From Clostridia bacterium (GTDB lineage Bacteria; Bacillota; Clostridia; Oscillospirales; Acutalibacteraceae), in NCBI GenBank assembly GCA_017522225.1, contig JAFWZR010000031.1:1-64000 (forward strand): a DNA stretch of 64,000 nucleotides, read 5' to 3'. Below, one piece after another: positions 50,530 through 58,896 of this stretch; within the stretch, counting starts at the first letter, position 1, and the number at the start of each line of letters is the position of its first letter. The position numbers and the translations under genes were made by a program. A model generated the notes under the pieces. It saw nothing but the letters and a program-made list of their open reading frames with translations. It was not told the DNA's origin and did no database searches.

Positions 50530-52926
50530 TTATTTAGCTTTAAGTTTCTTTTCATAAGCCTTCTTTTCTGCTTCTGCAAGTTCTGCTTCTATACGGGCAT
50601 CTTCCATAGCTTTTTCGTGTCTTGCTTTTGCATCTTCATAAAGGCTTTCGATTTCTTCAAGCTTTGCGTAGTTTTCTGCCTGAATTAAAAGTTTTTGAGC
50701 CTTAATTACAGGACGGGCAGCCCGTGAATAAAGTGAATTCTCGGTGGTTGCATCTTTAATTTCTTTTTCAACAACCTTGCGTTCATTTTTCAAGCTCTTG
50801 ATTTCTGCTTTGAAACGTGCAATTGCCTCTTGATCTTTTCCGTCTTTAGCCTTGTAAAGCTTGTTATATGCCTCTTCAATTTTTGCGGTGATTTCGTCTT
50901 CATGTTCAAAGAGTTTTTCAAATACTTTTGCATCAAACTCTGTAATGCTGTTGCCAAAGTGTTTTTTCGCAACTTTTTGTGCATCAACAAAATCCTTAGC
51001 AACGGAAATTGCATTTTTTCTGAATTCTTTTTCTTCTGTTGTGTTCTTTGGCAAAGCCTTTGCGTTTACAAGGTCATTACGGTTATAGTTATAAATTGCC
51101 TCATAACCTAAAGAAGCAGTTGTTCTTGCTTGTTCAAGTTGAATTCTGCCAAAGGCTGTATTGAAACGGGACATTTCTTCAAGAACCGTCTTTGAAATTT
51201 CAACATCAACATTGAATTGTTTTGCCGCATTGTATTCTTTTTTTGCCGCTTTCTTTTTAATTTTATCTTTTATCTGTTTTATCGCAAGCCTGTATTCTGA
51301 AAGATCTTTTGGCTGTGCATTTTCAAGGTCTTTTGCCTTTTTAATTATATCCATTGTTTCCACAAGGTCGCGGTCCTGAAGGACACCGTTACCGTAGTCT
51401 TCAAACAATGCACGGATTTTAAGAACCTTGATAATTCCCTGCTGTTTAATCTCTGTAAGATCATAGAAGAAATAAGGAACAACATTCATAAATGCACCGA
51501 TAACAGATGCTGCAATTAAAACGCCGAAAATGGCTATGAAAGTTTCCTTATGGTAAAGAACATTGTAAACATTGGTCGGGTCATCAAGAGGACCTTCCTG
51601 TGCGATAATTGAAGGTAATAATTCCTGAAGTTTTGTTTCGTTAAATCCGACTTTTTCGTAAATAGCGGGAAGAACGGAACTTGTTGCCATTGTAACAATA
51701 CTGCCGATAAGACCGACGGCAGCAAACATACCGTCTATTCTTTCGCCTGAAACATACTGCTGGTAGTCACGGATATCACCGTTGATGCTCGGTGTAAGGA
51801 TATGACCGAAAGCACCGACAAGCGCATTCATCCAAAGGCAAATAAGAACAAGCCAAATCATAATGCTCATATCGGAATATTTAACAATAGGATAAATAGC
51901 GCCGATAAAGATGATGTTCAATGTATTTATTAGAAGGAGAGTTTTTCCTTTGCCGATTTTCTTAATTGCAATCGGAGCTAAAAGCATACCCCAAAGAGAT
52001 GCATTACCGTAAACGGTAGTAATAAAAGCATATTGACCTGCGGTACAAGCGTGTTGGTATGAGTAAAGCCAGTTGAGAATGTTGAAACAAGCACCCTCAA
52101 GGAAGCCTAACCAACCTGCAAGTGATGTAATCCAGAAATACTTGTTCTTTGTAACCTCACGCAGAGCATCCATAAACTTGATCTGCACAACATGGGTTTT
52201 TGCCTGAATTATTTTTTCGTTGGTATTCGCATAAACGATAATGCTGAGGAAAAGACCCAGAATAAGAATGGGCACCCAGATGTATCTGTAAATTCTTATA
52301 TCGTTAAGGTTATCGGTACCTATAAAGTTCTTTGCGAAAAGCGGAATGATGATACCTGTAACTGACGGTCCAAAGGATTCAACAACCGCTTTAACAGATG
52401 AAACATTCGCTCTTTCCTGAGTGTTGGGGGAAAGAACGACTACATAATTGTAGTATGCTTCATAAAGAAAATTATAGAAGAATTGGAAACCAATGTTGAA
52501 GAGAAGAACAACAACGCACTTTGTGATCTGACTCTCCATTTTTTCATAAGGCATCCAGAAATAACCGATTGATAATAGTACGGTAGGAATGCCCATTGAA
52601 ATCAGATACGGTCTGTATTTACCCTTTTTATTTCTTGTGTTATCAACGATATATGCTCTTACCATTGTAAGAGGGAAGCTGATAATAACCGCAATAAGAT
52701 ATATGTAATATAGCTTCATCGGTTCAATACCGATGGTATTACCTACGAAAACATTGGTAGCAGATAAAAGCACCGATGAAACACACTGAGTAATGAATCG
52801 GATACCCATACCGCCGCCGGCAAGAGATGCAATCTCTTTAACGCTCATATAATTGCCTAACGGTGGCGTTTTCCAGTAAGTTTTTACATAAGAAAAACCA
52901 TCTTTAACTTTATCGACTAAAGCCAT
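50530..52926 (-). CDS. GPH-type symporter with a long charged C-terminal extension (paralog 1)
   Basis: A 798-residue membrane transporter. Residues about 1-500 are a MelB/GPH symporter (GNYMSVKEIASLAGGG, NTRNKKGKYRPYLI, SPNTQERANV, NGDIRDYQQYVSGERIDGMFAA). The last about 300 residues are cytoplasmic, helical and highly charged (KKAKDLENAQPKDLSEYRL, KAEIKSLKNERKVVEKEIKD, ending AEKKAYEKKLKAK), predicted coiled coil. Ordinary GPH symporters are 450-500 residues. It precedes the sialidase gene, and is divergent from a 697-residue paralog at 53135-55228, so sialyl-glycan uptake is a reasonable guess. Start ATG has CGGAGAG in front. Confidence 0.8.
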   Translation of the reverse strand: MALVDKVKDGFSYVKTYWKTPPLGNYMSVKEIASLAGGGMGIRFITQCVSSVLLSATNVFVGNTIGIEPMKLYYIYLIAVIISFPLTMVRAYIVDNTRNKKGKYRPYLISMGIPTVLLSIGYFWMPYEKMESQITKCVVVLLFNIGFQFFYNFLYEAYYNYVVVLSPNTQERANVSSVKAVVESFGPSVTGIIIPLFAKNFIGTDNLNDIRIYRYIWVPILILGLFLSIIVYANTNEKIIQAKTHVVQIKFMDALREVTKNKYFWITSLAGWLGFLEGACFNILNWLYSYQHACTAGQYAFITTVYGNASLWGMLLAPIAIKKIGKGKTLLLINTLNIIFIGAIYPIVKYSDMSIMIWLVLICLWMNALVGAFGHILTPSINGDIRDYQQYVSGERIDGMFAAVGLIGSIVTMATSSVLPAIYEKVGFNETKLQELLPSIIAQEGPLDDPTNVYNVLYHKETFIAIFGVLIAASVIGAFMNVVPYFFYDLTEIKQQGIIKVLKIRALFEDYGNGVLQDRDLVETMDIIKKAKDLENAQPKDLSEYRLAIKQIKDKIKKKAAKKEYNAAKQFNVDVEISKTVLEEMSRFNTAFGRIQLEQARTTASLGYEAIYNYNRNDLVNAKALPKNTTEEKEFRKNAISVAKDFVDAQKVAKKHFGNSITEFDAKVFEKLFEHEDEITAKIEEAYNKLYKAKDGKDQEAIARFKAEIKSLKNERKVVEKEIKDATTENSLYSRAARPVIKAQKLLIQAENYAKLEEIESLYEDAKARHEKAMEDARIEAELAEAEKKAYEKKLKAK

Positions 52927-52955
52927 ATTTTACTCTCCGGATTTTGTTTTATAAA

Positions 52956-52984
52956 ATTATAGCATTTTAAAATTAATAAATCAA
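52956..52984 (-). promoter_or_regulatory. Promoter of the transporter-sialidase operon
   Basis: Minus strand TTGATT (52979-52984), 17 bases, TATAAT (52956-52961). Confidence 0.7.
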
Positions 52985-53071
52985 TATTTGGATAAGTATT
53001 CTTCTGTTTTAAAGTGCAGGCTGACAAATGTATTATGAATAAATCATTAAGATTACAACAGATTTTTGGAC

Positions 53072-53100
53072 TTGTAACCAAAAAAGACTTATGTTATACT
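53072..53100 (+). promoter_or_regulatory. Promoter of the second extended transporter
   Basis: TTGTAA (53072-53077), 17 bases, TATACT (53095-53100), then CGGAGG 8 bases before the ATG at 53135. The two transporter promoters diverge within 208 bases. Confidence 0.7.
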
Positions 53101-53134
53101 TAATTTGTTATATTTACACGGAGGTTTTCAGTAT

Positions 53135-55228
53135 ATGGAAAACGAAAATAAAACAGGCGTTTTTGCTAAAGCGAAGGACACAATCCGTACTATTAAAGAA
53201 TATTGGAATGTACCTGCCAAGGGCAATTATATTCCTTATAAAGAAGTTGTTGCAATCAGCGGCGCAGGTTTTGGCGTAAACTGGGCAATGCTTCTTGCAA
53301 GTCAAATCGGTCTGAGTGCAGGTAATTTTCTTGTCGGTGCAAGCATCGGACTCCGCCCCATGGATTTACAGATAATGCTTACCGTTGCCAATCTTATCGG
53401 CATTCCTATTGGTATTTTCCGAAGCTGGTATTATGACAACCATCATATTCCCGGCGGAAAATTTTTACCTTTTATAAAAAGAACAGGTTTTCCCATTGTT
53501 TTGATATCAATGATATTCGTATGGCTTCCGTATGAATATTTCAATTATACAACAAAAGCGGTTGTTGTCTGGCTAATGTATTTTCTGCTCAGTCAGTTCC
53601 TTTGCTTCTACAATGAAAGCTACACCTATTTTCAGCAGATAATATCGCCCAATGCTCAGGAAAGAGCCAACGTAATGAGCATTTCGCAGGTTATCTATTC
53701 CCTTGCACCGTCAATTTCAAATTTGTTCATTCCGATGATTGCAGGCTGGACATGGGGTCTTGACAACATATGGACATACCGTATTATTTTTCCTGTTTTC
53801 ACAATAATCGGTTTTATTATCACCACAATTTTCTTCCGTAAGGTAAAAGAAAGACTCATTCTCCCCAAAAAGAAGCTCGAACCCGTCAGAATGCTTGATG
53901 CTATCCGTGAGGTTGCAAAGAATAAGTATTACTGGATTATTCATTCGGCAGCATGGGTTGTTTTCCTTGAATCGGGCTACGGCATTATTCTTAACTGGTC
54001 GTTTGTTTATGCACACAACGGACAATACGAATCCTATCTCGGTCTTGCAAACACCGTTATCGGCAATGCGGCACTGTGGTCGATGCTTCTTGCACCGCTT
54101 GCAATCAAGGTGATGGGCAAAAGGAATCTTCTCATAACATCAAACACAATCAACATAGTTGTTCTTATTATTCTATATTTTACATACCGCAATCTCATAC
54201 TGATTTGCGTTCTCTGGTATTTTAACACATTTATAAGCACATTCTGGAATATAGTTCAGCACCAGATAAGTGCGGATATGAGGGACTATCACCAGTGGAA
54301 AACGGGTGTCAGAGTTGACGGACTTTTCGGACCTCTCGGCATGATAGGAACGGTTATCGGATTCTTTACAGGTATGGTATATCCCGCAATCTATGAAAAA
54401 ATGGGACTGCTTGAGGATTACAGTGTACTTTATGATGACACAATCCGCAATAATCTTTTTGAGGTGCTTATTATATGCTCCGCAGTTGGCGCTTTCCTCA
54501 ATCTTATTCCATTCTGCTTCTATGACCTTACTGAAAACAAGCACAAAGCATATGTTGATGTGCTTAAAATCCGGGCTATGTTTGAAAACTATTCTCTTGG
54601 TGTTCTTGAAGACGGCGAGCTTGAAGAGGCTATGGAGATTATCCGTGAGGCAAACGATAATTTCGGCAAAGAGAGAGTCAAGGTAGATAAAGCCGCATCA
54701 AAAGAAGAAAAGAATGCAATAAAAGAAACCAACCTTGCCATAGAGAGAGCCGCTATTATTATGCAGGATCTCAACAAATTCTCGGGGGAAGCGGGTAGCG
54801 CAAGGTTAACGCAGGCAAGAGCCGACTACGCAAACGGAAAGCTTTATTTCTATGAAAATGTTCGCGAAGAAATGAGAAATGCCAGAAGTCTGCCGAAATC
54901 AACTGAAACAGAAAAAGAAATCCGTTCCGATGCAATCAAAAATGCACGGGTCAAGAAAGAGTCTGCATCTCTCATCAGAAAATACGGTATTGATAACATA
55001 GCGGCTCCGGATGAAGCAGTTAAGGAAGAGATTATCAACAGAGAATCCCACAGCTTCATCGAAAGCATAAAAATCAAGCGTGAGTTGAATGCCTATCTTA
55101 AAAAGGCTTCTGTCTATGCAAGAATCATAAAGCCATATACCGATGCGAAAAATCTTATCGAACAGGCTGAAAACTATACTCATTACGAAGAAATTGAAGC
55201 AAGATATGCGACAATTTCGGCAGAATAA
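53135..55228 (+). CDS. GPH-type symporter with charged C-terminal extension (paralog 2)
   Basis: A 697-residue paralog of the divergent 798-residue transporter. The membrane part (about 20-480) has KGNYIPYKEVVAISGAGFG, NHHIPGGKFLPF, SPNAQERANVMS and ADMRDYHQWKTGVRVDGLFG. The extension (about 480-697) has YVDVLKIRAMFENYSLGVLEDGELEEAMEIIREAN, very similar to DVLKIRALFEDYGNGVLQDRDLVETMDIIKKAK in paralog 1, then charged helices (EKEIRSDAIKNARVKKESASL). Function inferred as uptake of a host-glycan sugar. The start was moved to ATG 53135 on the basis of CGGAGG; a frame starting at 53105 has no ribosome-binding site. Confidence 0.78.
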   Translation: MENENKTGVFAKAKDTIRTIKEYWNVPAKGNYIPYKEVVAISGAGFGVNWAMLLASQIGLSAGNFLVGASIGLRPMDLQIMLTVANLIGIPIGIFRSWYYDNHHIPGGKFLPFIKRTGFPIVLISMIFVWLPYEYFNYTTKAVVVWLMYFLLSQFLCFYNESYTYFQQIISPNAQERANVMSISQVIYSLAPSISNLFIPMIAGWTWGLDNIWTYRIIFPVFTIIGFIITTIFFRKVKERLILPKKKLEPVRMLDAIREVAKNKYYWIIHSAAWVVFLESGYGIILNWSFVYAHNGQYESYLGLANTVIGNAALWSMLLAPLAIKVMGKRNLLITSNTINIVVLIILYFTYRNLILICVLWYFNTFISTFWNIVQHQISADMRDYHQWKTGVRVDGLFGPLGMIGTVIGFFTGMVYPAIYEKMGLLEDYSVLYDDTIRNNLFEVLIICSAVGAFLNLIPFCFYDLTENKHKAYVDVLKIRAMFENYSLGVLEDGELEEAMEIIREANDNFGKERVKVDKAASKEEKNAIKETNLAIERAAIIMQDLNKFSGEAGSARLTQARADYANGKLYFYENVREEMRNARSLPKSTETEKEIRSDAIKNARVKKESASLIRKYGIDNIAAPDEAVKEEIINRESHSFIESIKIKRELNAYLKKASVYARIIKPYTDAKNLIEQAENYTHYEEIEARYATISAE

Positions 55229-55256
55229 TCAGGGAGAGGAATAAGGAATAAGCAAT

Positions 55257-55382
55257 ATGGCAATTCTTATTTCCCGAAAGGCTTGGCGCTGTTACAATAA
55301 GTTTTTGGTTTCACTTGATAAAAAGCTTGGTGAATACACTCTCGGTGTTGCGGTGAAGAACTTGAAATTGATGATGCAATAA
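55257..55382 (+). CDS. Possible 41-codon small ORF, unknown
   Basis: ATG 55257 to TAA 55382 encodes MAILISRKAWRCYNKFLVSL then DKKLGEYTLGVAVKNLKLMMQ; an AAGGA lies 9 bases before the ATG. No relative is recognised. It follows the transporter by 28 bases and could be a peptide, a degraded gene end or chance. Confidence 0.25.
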   Translation: MAILISRKAWRCYNKFLVSLDKKLGEYTLGVAVKNLKLMMQ

Positions 55383-55401
55383 AAAACAGTTAAAAAAATA
55401 T

Positions 55402-55441
55402 AAGCCCCGAAGTCGCTGACATTTCAACGATTTCGGGGCTT
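55402..55441 (-). terminator. Terminator of the purine gene cluster
   Basis: An AAGCCCCGAA.TCG stem paired with CGA.TTCGGGGCTT (long loop), followed on the minus strand by TATATTTTTTTAACTG. It lies 7 bases after the guaA stop codon. Confidence 0.8.
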
Positions 55442-55448
55442 GCTGGTA

Positions 55449-56450
55449 TTATTCAAATTCAATTGTGCCGGTAGGTTTGGGGGTAATGTCGTAGAGGACA
55501 CGGTTGATACCGTCTACCTCGGAGGTGATGCGGGCGGTTACCTTGTGAAGAACAGAATAGGGGATTTCTTCAATAGTAGCGGTCATTGCATCTGTTGTAT
55601 TGACAGCTCTGATGATTGCCGGCCAGCCTTCATAACGGCTGTCATCTTTGACACCGACGCTCTTCATATCGGGTACAACTACGAAATACTGCCATACCTT
55701 TTCTGCGAGACCGTTCAGGTCAAATTCTTCACGGAGAATTGCATCTGCTTCACGGAGAGCGTGAAGTCTGTCACGTGTGATTGCACCGAGGCAACGGACA
55801 CCGAGTCCTGGACCGGGGAACGGCTGACGGTAAACCATATTACGAGGAAGTCCCAGAGCTTCGCCCACAACTCTTACCTCATCCTTGAAGAGGAGCTTGA
55901 TGGGTTCAACGAGCTGCATTTCCATATCTTCGGGAAGACCGCCTACGTTGTGGTGAGACTTAACAGCCTTTTTGCCTTCAGCCTGCTTGACGCTTTCAAG
56001 AATGTCGGGGTAAATTGTGCCCTGTGCAAGGAAGGAAATACCGTCAAGTTTGGCAGCTTCTTCATCGAATACATTGATGAATTCTGCACCGATAATTTTT
56101 CTTTTCTGCTCGGGATCGAAAACATTTTCAAGCTTTCCGAGGAAACGGTCTGTAGCATCAACATAAACGAGGTTTGCATCAAGTCCGTTTCTGAAAACCT
56201 CAATAACGTTTTCACTTTCGCCCTTGCGCATAAGGCCGTGGTTAACGTGAACACATACAAGCTGCCTGCCGATAGCTTTTATAAGAAGTGCAGCAACGAC
56301 GGATGAATCAACACCGCCTGAAAGCGCAAGAAGAACCTTTTTATCTCCGACCTGTTCCCTGATTTCCTCGATTTGTTTCGTTATAAACGCTTCTGCAAGC
56401 GTTTTATTGGTAATACGCTCCATTGTTTCGGGGCGGATGTTTCCTGTCAT
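55449..56450 (-). CDS. guaA: GMP synthase lacking the glutaminase domain
   Basis: A 333-residue protein equal to the C-terminal two thirds of ordinary bacterial GuaA (about 515 residues). The ATP-pyrophosphatase P-loop LLALSGGVDSS (about 44), the KSHHNVGG region, the FPGPGLGVRCLG motif and the dimerisation domain ending KPTGTIEFE are intact. The N-terminal class I glutaminase domain is absent; nothing upstream in the 17 bases before the purF stop could encode it. It converts XMP to GMP, presumably with free ammonia or with an amidase subunit encoded elsewhere. Start ATG 56448-56450 has GGAGG 8 bases before it. It is the last gene of purC-purF-guaA. Confidence 0.88.
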   Translation of the reverse strand: MTGNIRPETMERITNKTLAEAFITKQIEEIREQVGDKKVLLALSGGVDSSVVAALLIKAIGRQLVCVHVNHGLMRKGESENVIEVFRNGLDANLVYVDATDRFLGKLENVFDPEQKRKIIGAEFINVFDEEAAKLDGISFLAQGTIYPDILESVKQAEGKKAVKSHHNVGGLPEDMEMQLVEPIKLLFKDEVRVVGEALGLPRNMVYRQPFPGPGLGVRCLGAITRDRLHALREADAILREEFDLNGLAEKVWQYFVVVPDMKSVGVKDDSRYEGWPAIIRAVNTTDAMTATIEEIPYSVLHKVTARITSEVDGINRVLYDITPKPTGTIEFE

Positions 56451-56467
56451 AACAATATCCTCCAATC

Positions 56468-57892
56468 TTACTCCTTACCTGACCAGCAATAGGTGCAGAC
56501 CTTATCTTTATCAATACCGATAGATTCCAAAACACCTTCAAGAGACTGGTATCCAAGTGAGTCAAAGCCAAGCATCTCACAGATTCGTTTTAACATACAC
56601 TTACCTCGCTCGGTACGAGCATCGGCATATTCTTCAAGATGCTTATGTCCTTCTTCTCCCTCCAACTCCTGCACTACTCTGCGAGCAAGTAGCTCTTGTT
56701 CAGAATTGCTGCGGGAGAAATTAAGATATTTACAACCGTACATAATCGGCGGACACGCAGAGCGCATATGCACTTCCTTTGCACCTGATTTATAAAGAAA
56801 ATCGACCGTTTCGGCCAGCTGTGTTCCTCTTACGATAGAGTCATCCACCAAAAGAAGTTTTTTTCCGTCAATCAGCTCCGGGACGGGAATCTGCTTCATC
56901 TTGGCAACCTGATTGCGAACACTTTGATTTGCAGGCATAAATGAACGGGGCCAGGTAGGAGTGTATTTTACAAAAGGACGTGCAAATTCTACGCCGCTCT
57001 GAGTAGCATAACCCATTGCGTGGGGTACACCGGAATCCGGTACGCCTGCCACAAAATCCACGTCGGGAATACTGCCGTTCTCTTGCTCGTTTCGTGCCAT
57101 AATTTTTCCGTTAGTAACACGCATAATCTCTACATTCTTACCTTCATAGCGAGAATTTGGATAACCGTAGTATGTCCAGAGGAATGCGCATATTTTCATT
57201 TTCTCTCCCGCGGGAGAGAGTGTTTCAATTCCGTCTGCTGTCATTTTGACAATTTCGCGGGGTCCGAGCTCGTATGCATCCTTATAGCCCAGTTTATGAT
57301 AGGCAAAAGACTCAAATGCCACACAATAGCCGTTATCGTCCTTACCGATAAGCACCGGCAGACGACCGACCTTGTCTCTTGCTGCAATCACTTCACCGTT
57401 AGCGGTGAGAATAAGTAATGTCATCGAGCCTTCAATTTCATCCTGTGCATGGAGAATACCCGAAACAAGGTCATCACACTGGTTGATAAGCGCAGCCACA
57501 AGCTCAGTGGAATTGACCTTGCCTGAACTCATTGCCATAAACTGATGTCCGTGATCCGAAAAATATTTCTCAACAAGCTGTTCTGCGTTATTGATGATAC
57601 CTACTGTGCTGATCGCATAGATACCCAGGTGAGAACGCACGAGCAGCGGCTGAGGATCGCTGTCACTGATACAGCCGATACCGCTGCAGCCGTGGAAGTC
57701 AACCAAATCCTTCTCAAACTTGGTACGGAACGGGGTGTTCTCAATAGAATGGATCTGACGCTGGAATCCATCCTGAACATCATGAATAATCATGCCTGCC
57801 CGCTTGGTGCCGAGATGCGAATGATAGTCAACTCCGAAGAAAATATCCAATACACAATCTCTTTTGGAGACTGCTCCGAAGAAACCGCCCAT
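56468..57892 (-). CDS. purF: Amidophosphoribosyltransferase-like protein without the N-terminal Cys
   Basis: A 474-residue PurF homolog. It begins [13 protein letters not shown], where the family has Cys as residue 1 (MCGIFG); here residue 2 is Gly, so the glutaminase nucleophile is missing. The phosphoribosyltransferase half is complete, with the PRPP motif KLLLVDDSIVRGTQ (about 345). Cysteines at KICAFLW, SACPPIMYGC and the C-terminal CTYCWSG resemble the [4Fe-4S] ligands of B. subtilis-type PurF. It should make phosphoribosylamine from PRPP with ammonia rather than glutamine. Start ATG overlaps the purC stop (TAATG). The gene lies in a purine operon with the glutaminase-less GuaA downstream. 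Confidence 0.85.
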   Translation of the reverse strand: MGGFFGAVSKRDCVLDIFFGVDYHSHLGTKRAGMIIHDVQDGFQRQIHSIENTPFRTKFEKDLVDFHGCSGIGCISDSDPQPLLVRSHLGIYAISTVGIINNAEQLVEKYFSDHGHQFMAMSSGKVNSTELVAALINQCDDLVSGILHAQDEIEGSMTLLILTANGEVIAARDKVGRLPVLIGKDDNGYCVAFESFAYHKLGYKDAYELGPREIVKMTADGIETLSPAGEKMKICAFLWTYYGYPNSRYEGKNVEIMRVTNGKIMARNEQENGSIPDVDFVAGVPDSGVPHAMGYATQSGVEFARPFVKYTPTWPRSFMPANQSVRNQVAKMKQIPVPELIDGKKLLLVDDSIVRGTQLAETVDFLYKSGAKEVHMRSACPPIMYGCKYLNFSRSNSEQELLARRVVQELEGEEGHKHLEEYADARTERGKCMLKRICEMLGFDSLGYQSLEGVLESIGIDKDKVCTYCWSGKE

Positions 57893-58578
57893 TAAGCGAA
57901 GAAGAGCTTGTTGAGCGTCATAGGATCAATATATTCGCCGTCTTTATAGACACGCATATTGCCGGAAGCAATCTCGTCAATGAGCATTACATTACCGTCA
58001 GCATCATAACCGAATTCAAATTTAATGTCGTAAAGCTCAAGTCCCTTTGCGTTGAGGTCATCAGCAACGATCTTAGTGATAGCCTGAGTCTGAGCCTTGA
58101 GAGAGTCATACTGCTCGGAAGTCATAACACCAAGGTCAATAAGCCCGTCTTTGGTAACCAGCGGATCGCCCTTTTTGTCATTCTTAAAGGTAGTTTCAAC
58201 ATAAGCAGGAAGGTCTTGTCCTTCGGTGCAGTAATCGGAATAACGACGATAGAAGGAACCGACTGCTTTATAACGGCAGATAACTTCAAGTCCTTTGCCG
58301 AATACCTTTGCAGACAGAACTTCCATTGTAGTATCTTCAAGGTTTGCGCTAACATAGTGAGTACGGATGCCGGCAGCATTGATCTTCTCAAAGAAATAGA
58401 TGGACATACGAAGGTTTACATCTCCGACACCTTCGATGGTAAGACCAACAGAGTTTTCTCCGGGATCAAACACACCGTCTTTGCCGGTGCAGTCATCCTT
58501 GAACTTGAGAAGGCAGTTACCGTTCTCCAAAGCATAGACATTCTTGGTTTTTCCTGTGTAAACAAGCTTTTTTTCCAT
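57892..58578 (-). CDS. purC: SAICAR synthetase
   Basis: A 228-residue phosphoribosylaminoimidazole-succinocarboxamide synthase, the enzyme adding Asp to CAIR in purine synthesis. [14 protein letters not shown] is the N-terminal ATP-binding motif, [21 protein letters not shown] and [11 protein letters not shown] are conserved. Length is usual for bacteria. It is the first gene of the purC-purF-guaA operon, overlapping purF by one base. The perfect promoter TTGACA-N17-TATAAT lies at 58674-58702 and the leader contains a palindromic hairpin. Confidence 0.95.
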   Translation of the reverse strand: MEKKLVYTGKTKNVYALENGNCLLKFKDDCTGKDGVFDPGENSVGLTIEGVGDVNLRMSIYFFEKINAAGIRTHYVSANLEDTTMEVLSAKVFGKGLEVICRYKAVGSFYRRYSDYCTEGQDLPAYVETTFKNDKKGDPLVTKDGLIDLGVMTSEQYDSLKAQTQAITKIVADDLNAKGLELYDIKFEFGYDADGNVMLIDEIASGNMRVYKDGEYIDPMTLNKLFFA

Positions 58579-58673
58579 TGTTGAAGACTCCTTTATGAAA
58601 GCTTTTTGTTATTCAAGTTTTTGGTCAAAATCGCCGATATCTGATATATATCGGTGATTTAAAACACCTTTTT

Positions 58674-58702
58674 ATTATACGGTCATTCGGTTTCAGTGTC
58701 AA
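58674..58702 (-). promoter_or_regulatory. Promoter of purC-purF-guaA, with leader hairpin
   Basis: Minus strand TTGACA (58697-58702), 17 bases, TATAAT (58674-58679), a perfect consensus. In the leader, a 58629-58661 hairpin (AAATCaCCGATAT with ATATCGGcGATTT) lacks a T run. No purine riboswitch could be recognised. Confidence 0.8.
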
Positions 58703-58766
58703 TATTTTCAGAAAATTTGGCAGATATTTTAGATGGCATATAAAGCGGACCGGATTCATAGGTCAG

Positions 58767-58795
58767 TTGACAGATAAATACAGAAAAGCTATAAT
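58767..58795 (+). promoter_or_regulatory. Promoter of the GH101/GH129-like gene
   Basis: TTGACA (58767-58772), 17 bases, TATAAT (58790-58795). The gene starts 102 bases further on after CGGAGG. Confidence 0.75.
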
Positions 58796-58896
58796 AATTG
58801 TGTATGCACGAATTGTTTTTCAGGACGATTCCTTTGTTGACAAAAAGGATACAGACAAGTTAAACCATCATTACATTGCAAATTCGGAGGTTTGAA

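Noticed and set aside
55440..56306. A 288-codon plus-strand frame across guaA
   Set aside because: Antisense to the GMP synthase gene, whose motifs and ribosome-binding site are clear.
58620..58665. Palindrome in the purC leader as a purine riboswitch or attenuator
   Set aside because: There is a hairpin but no purine aptamer core and no T run after it; only a leader hairpin can be claimed.
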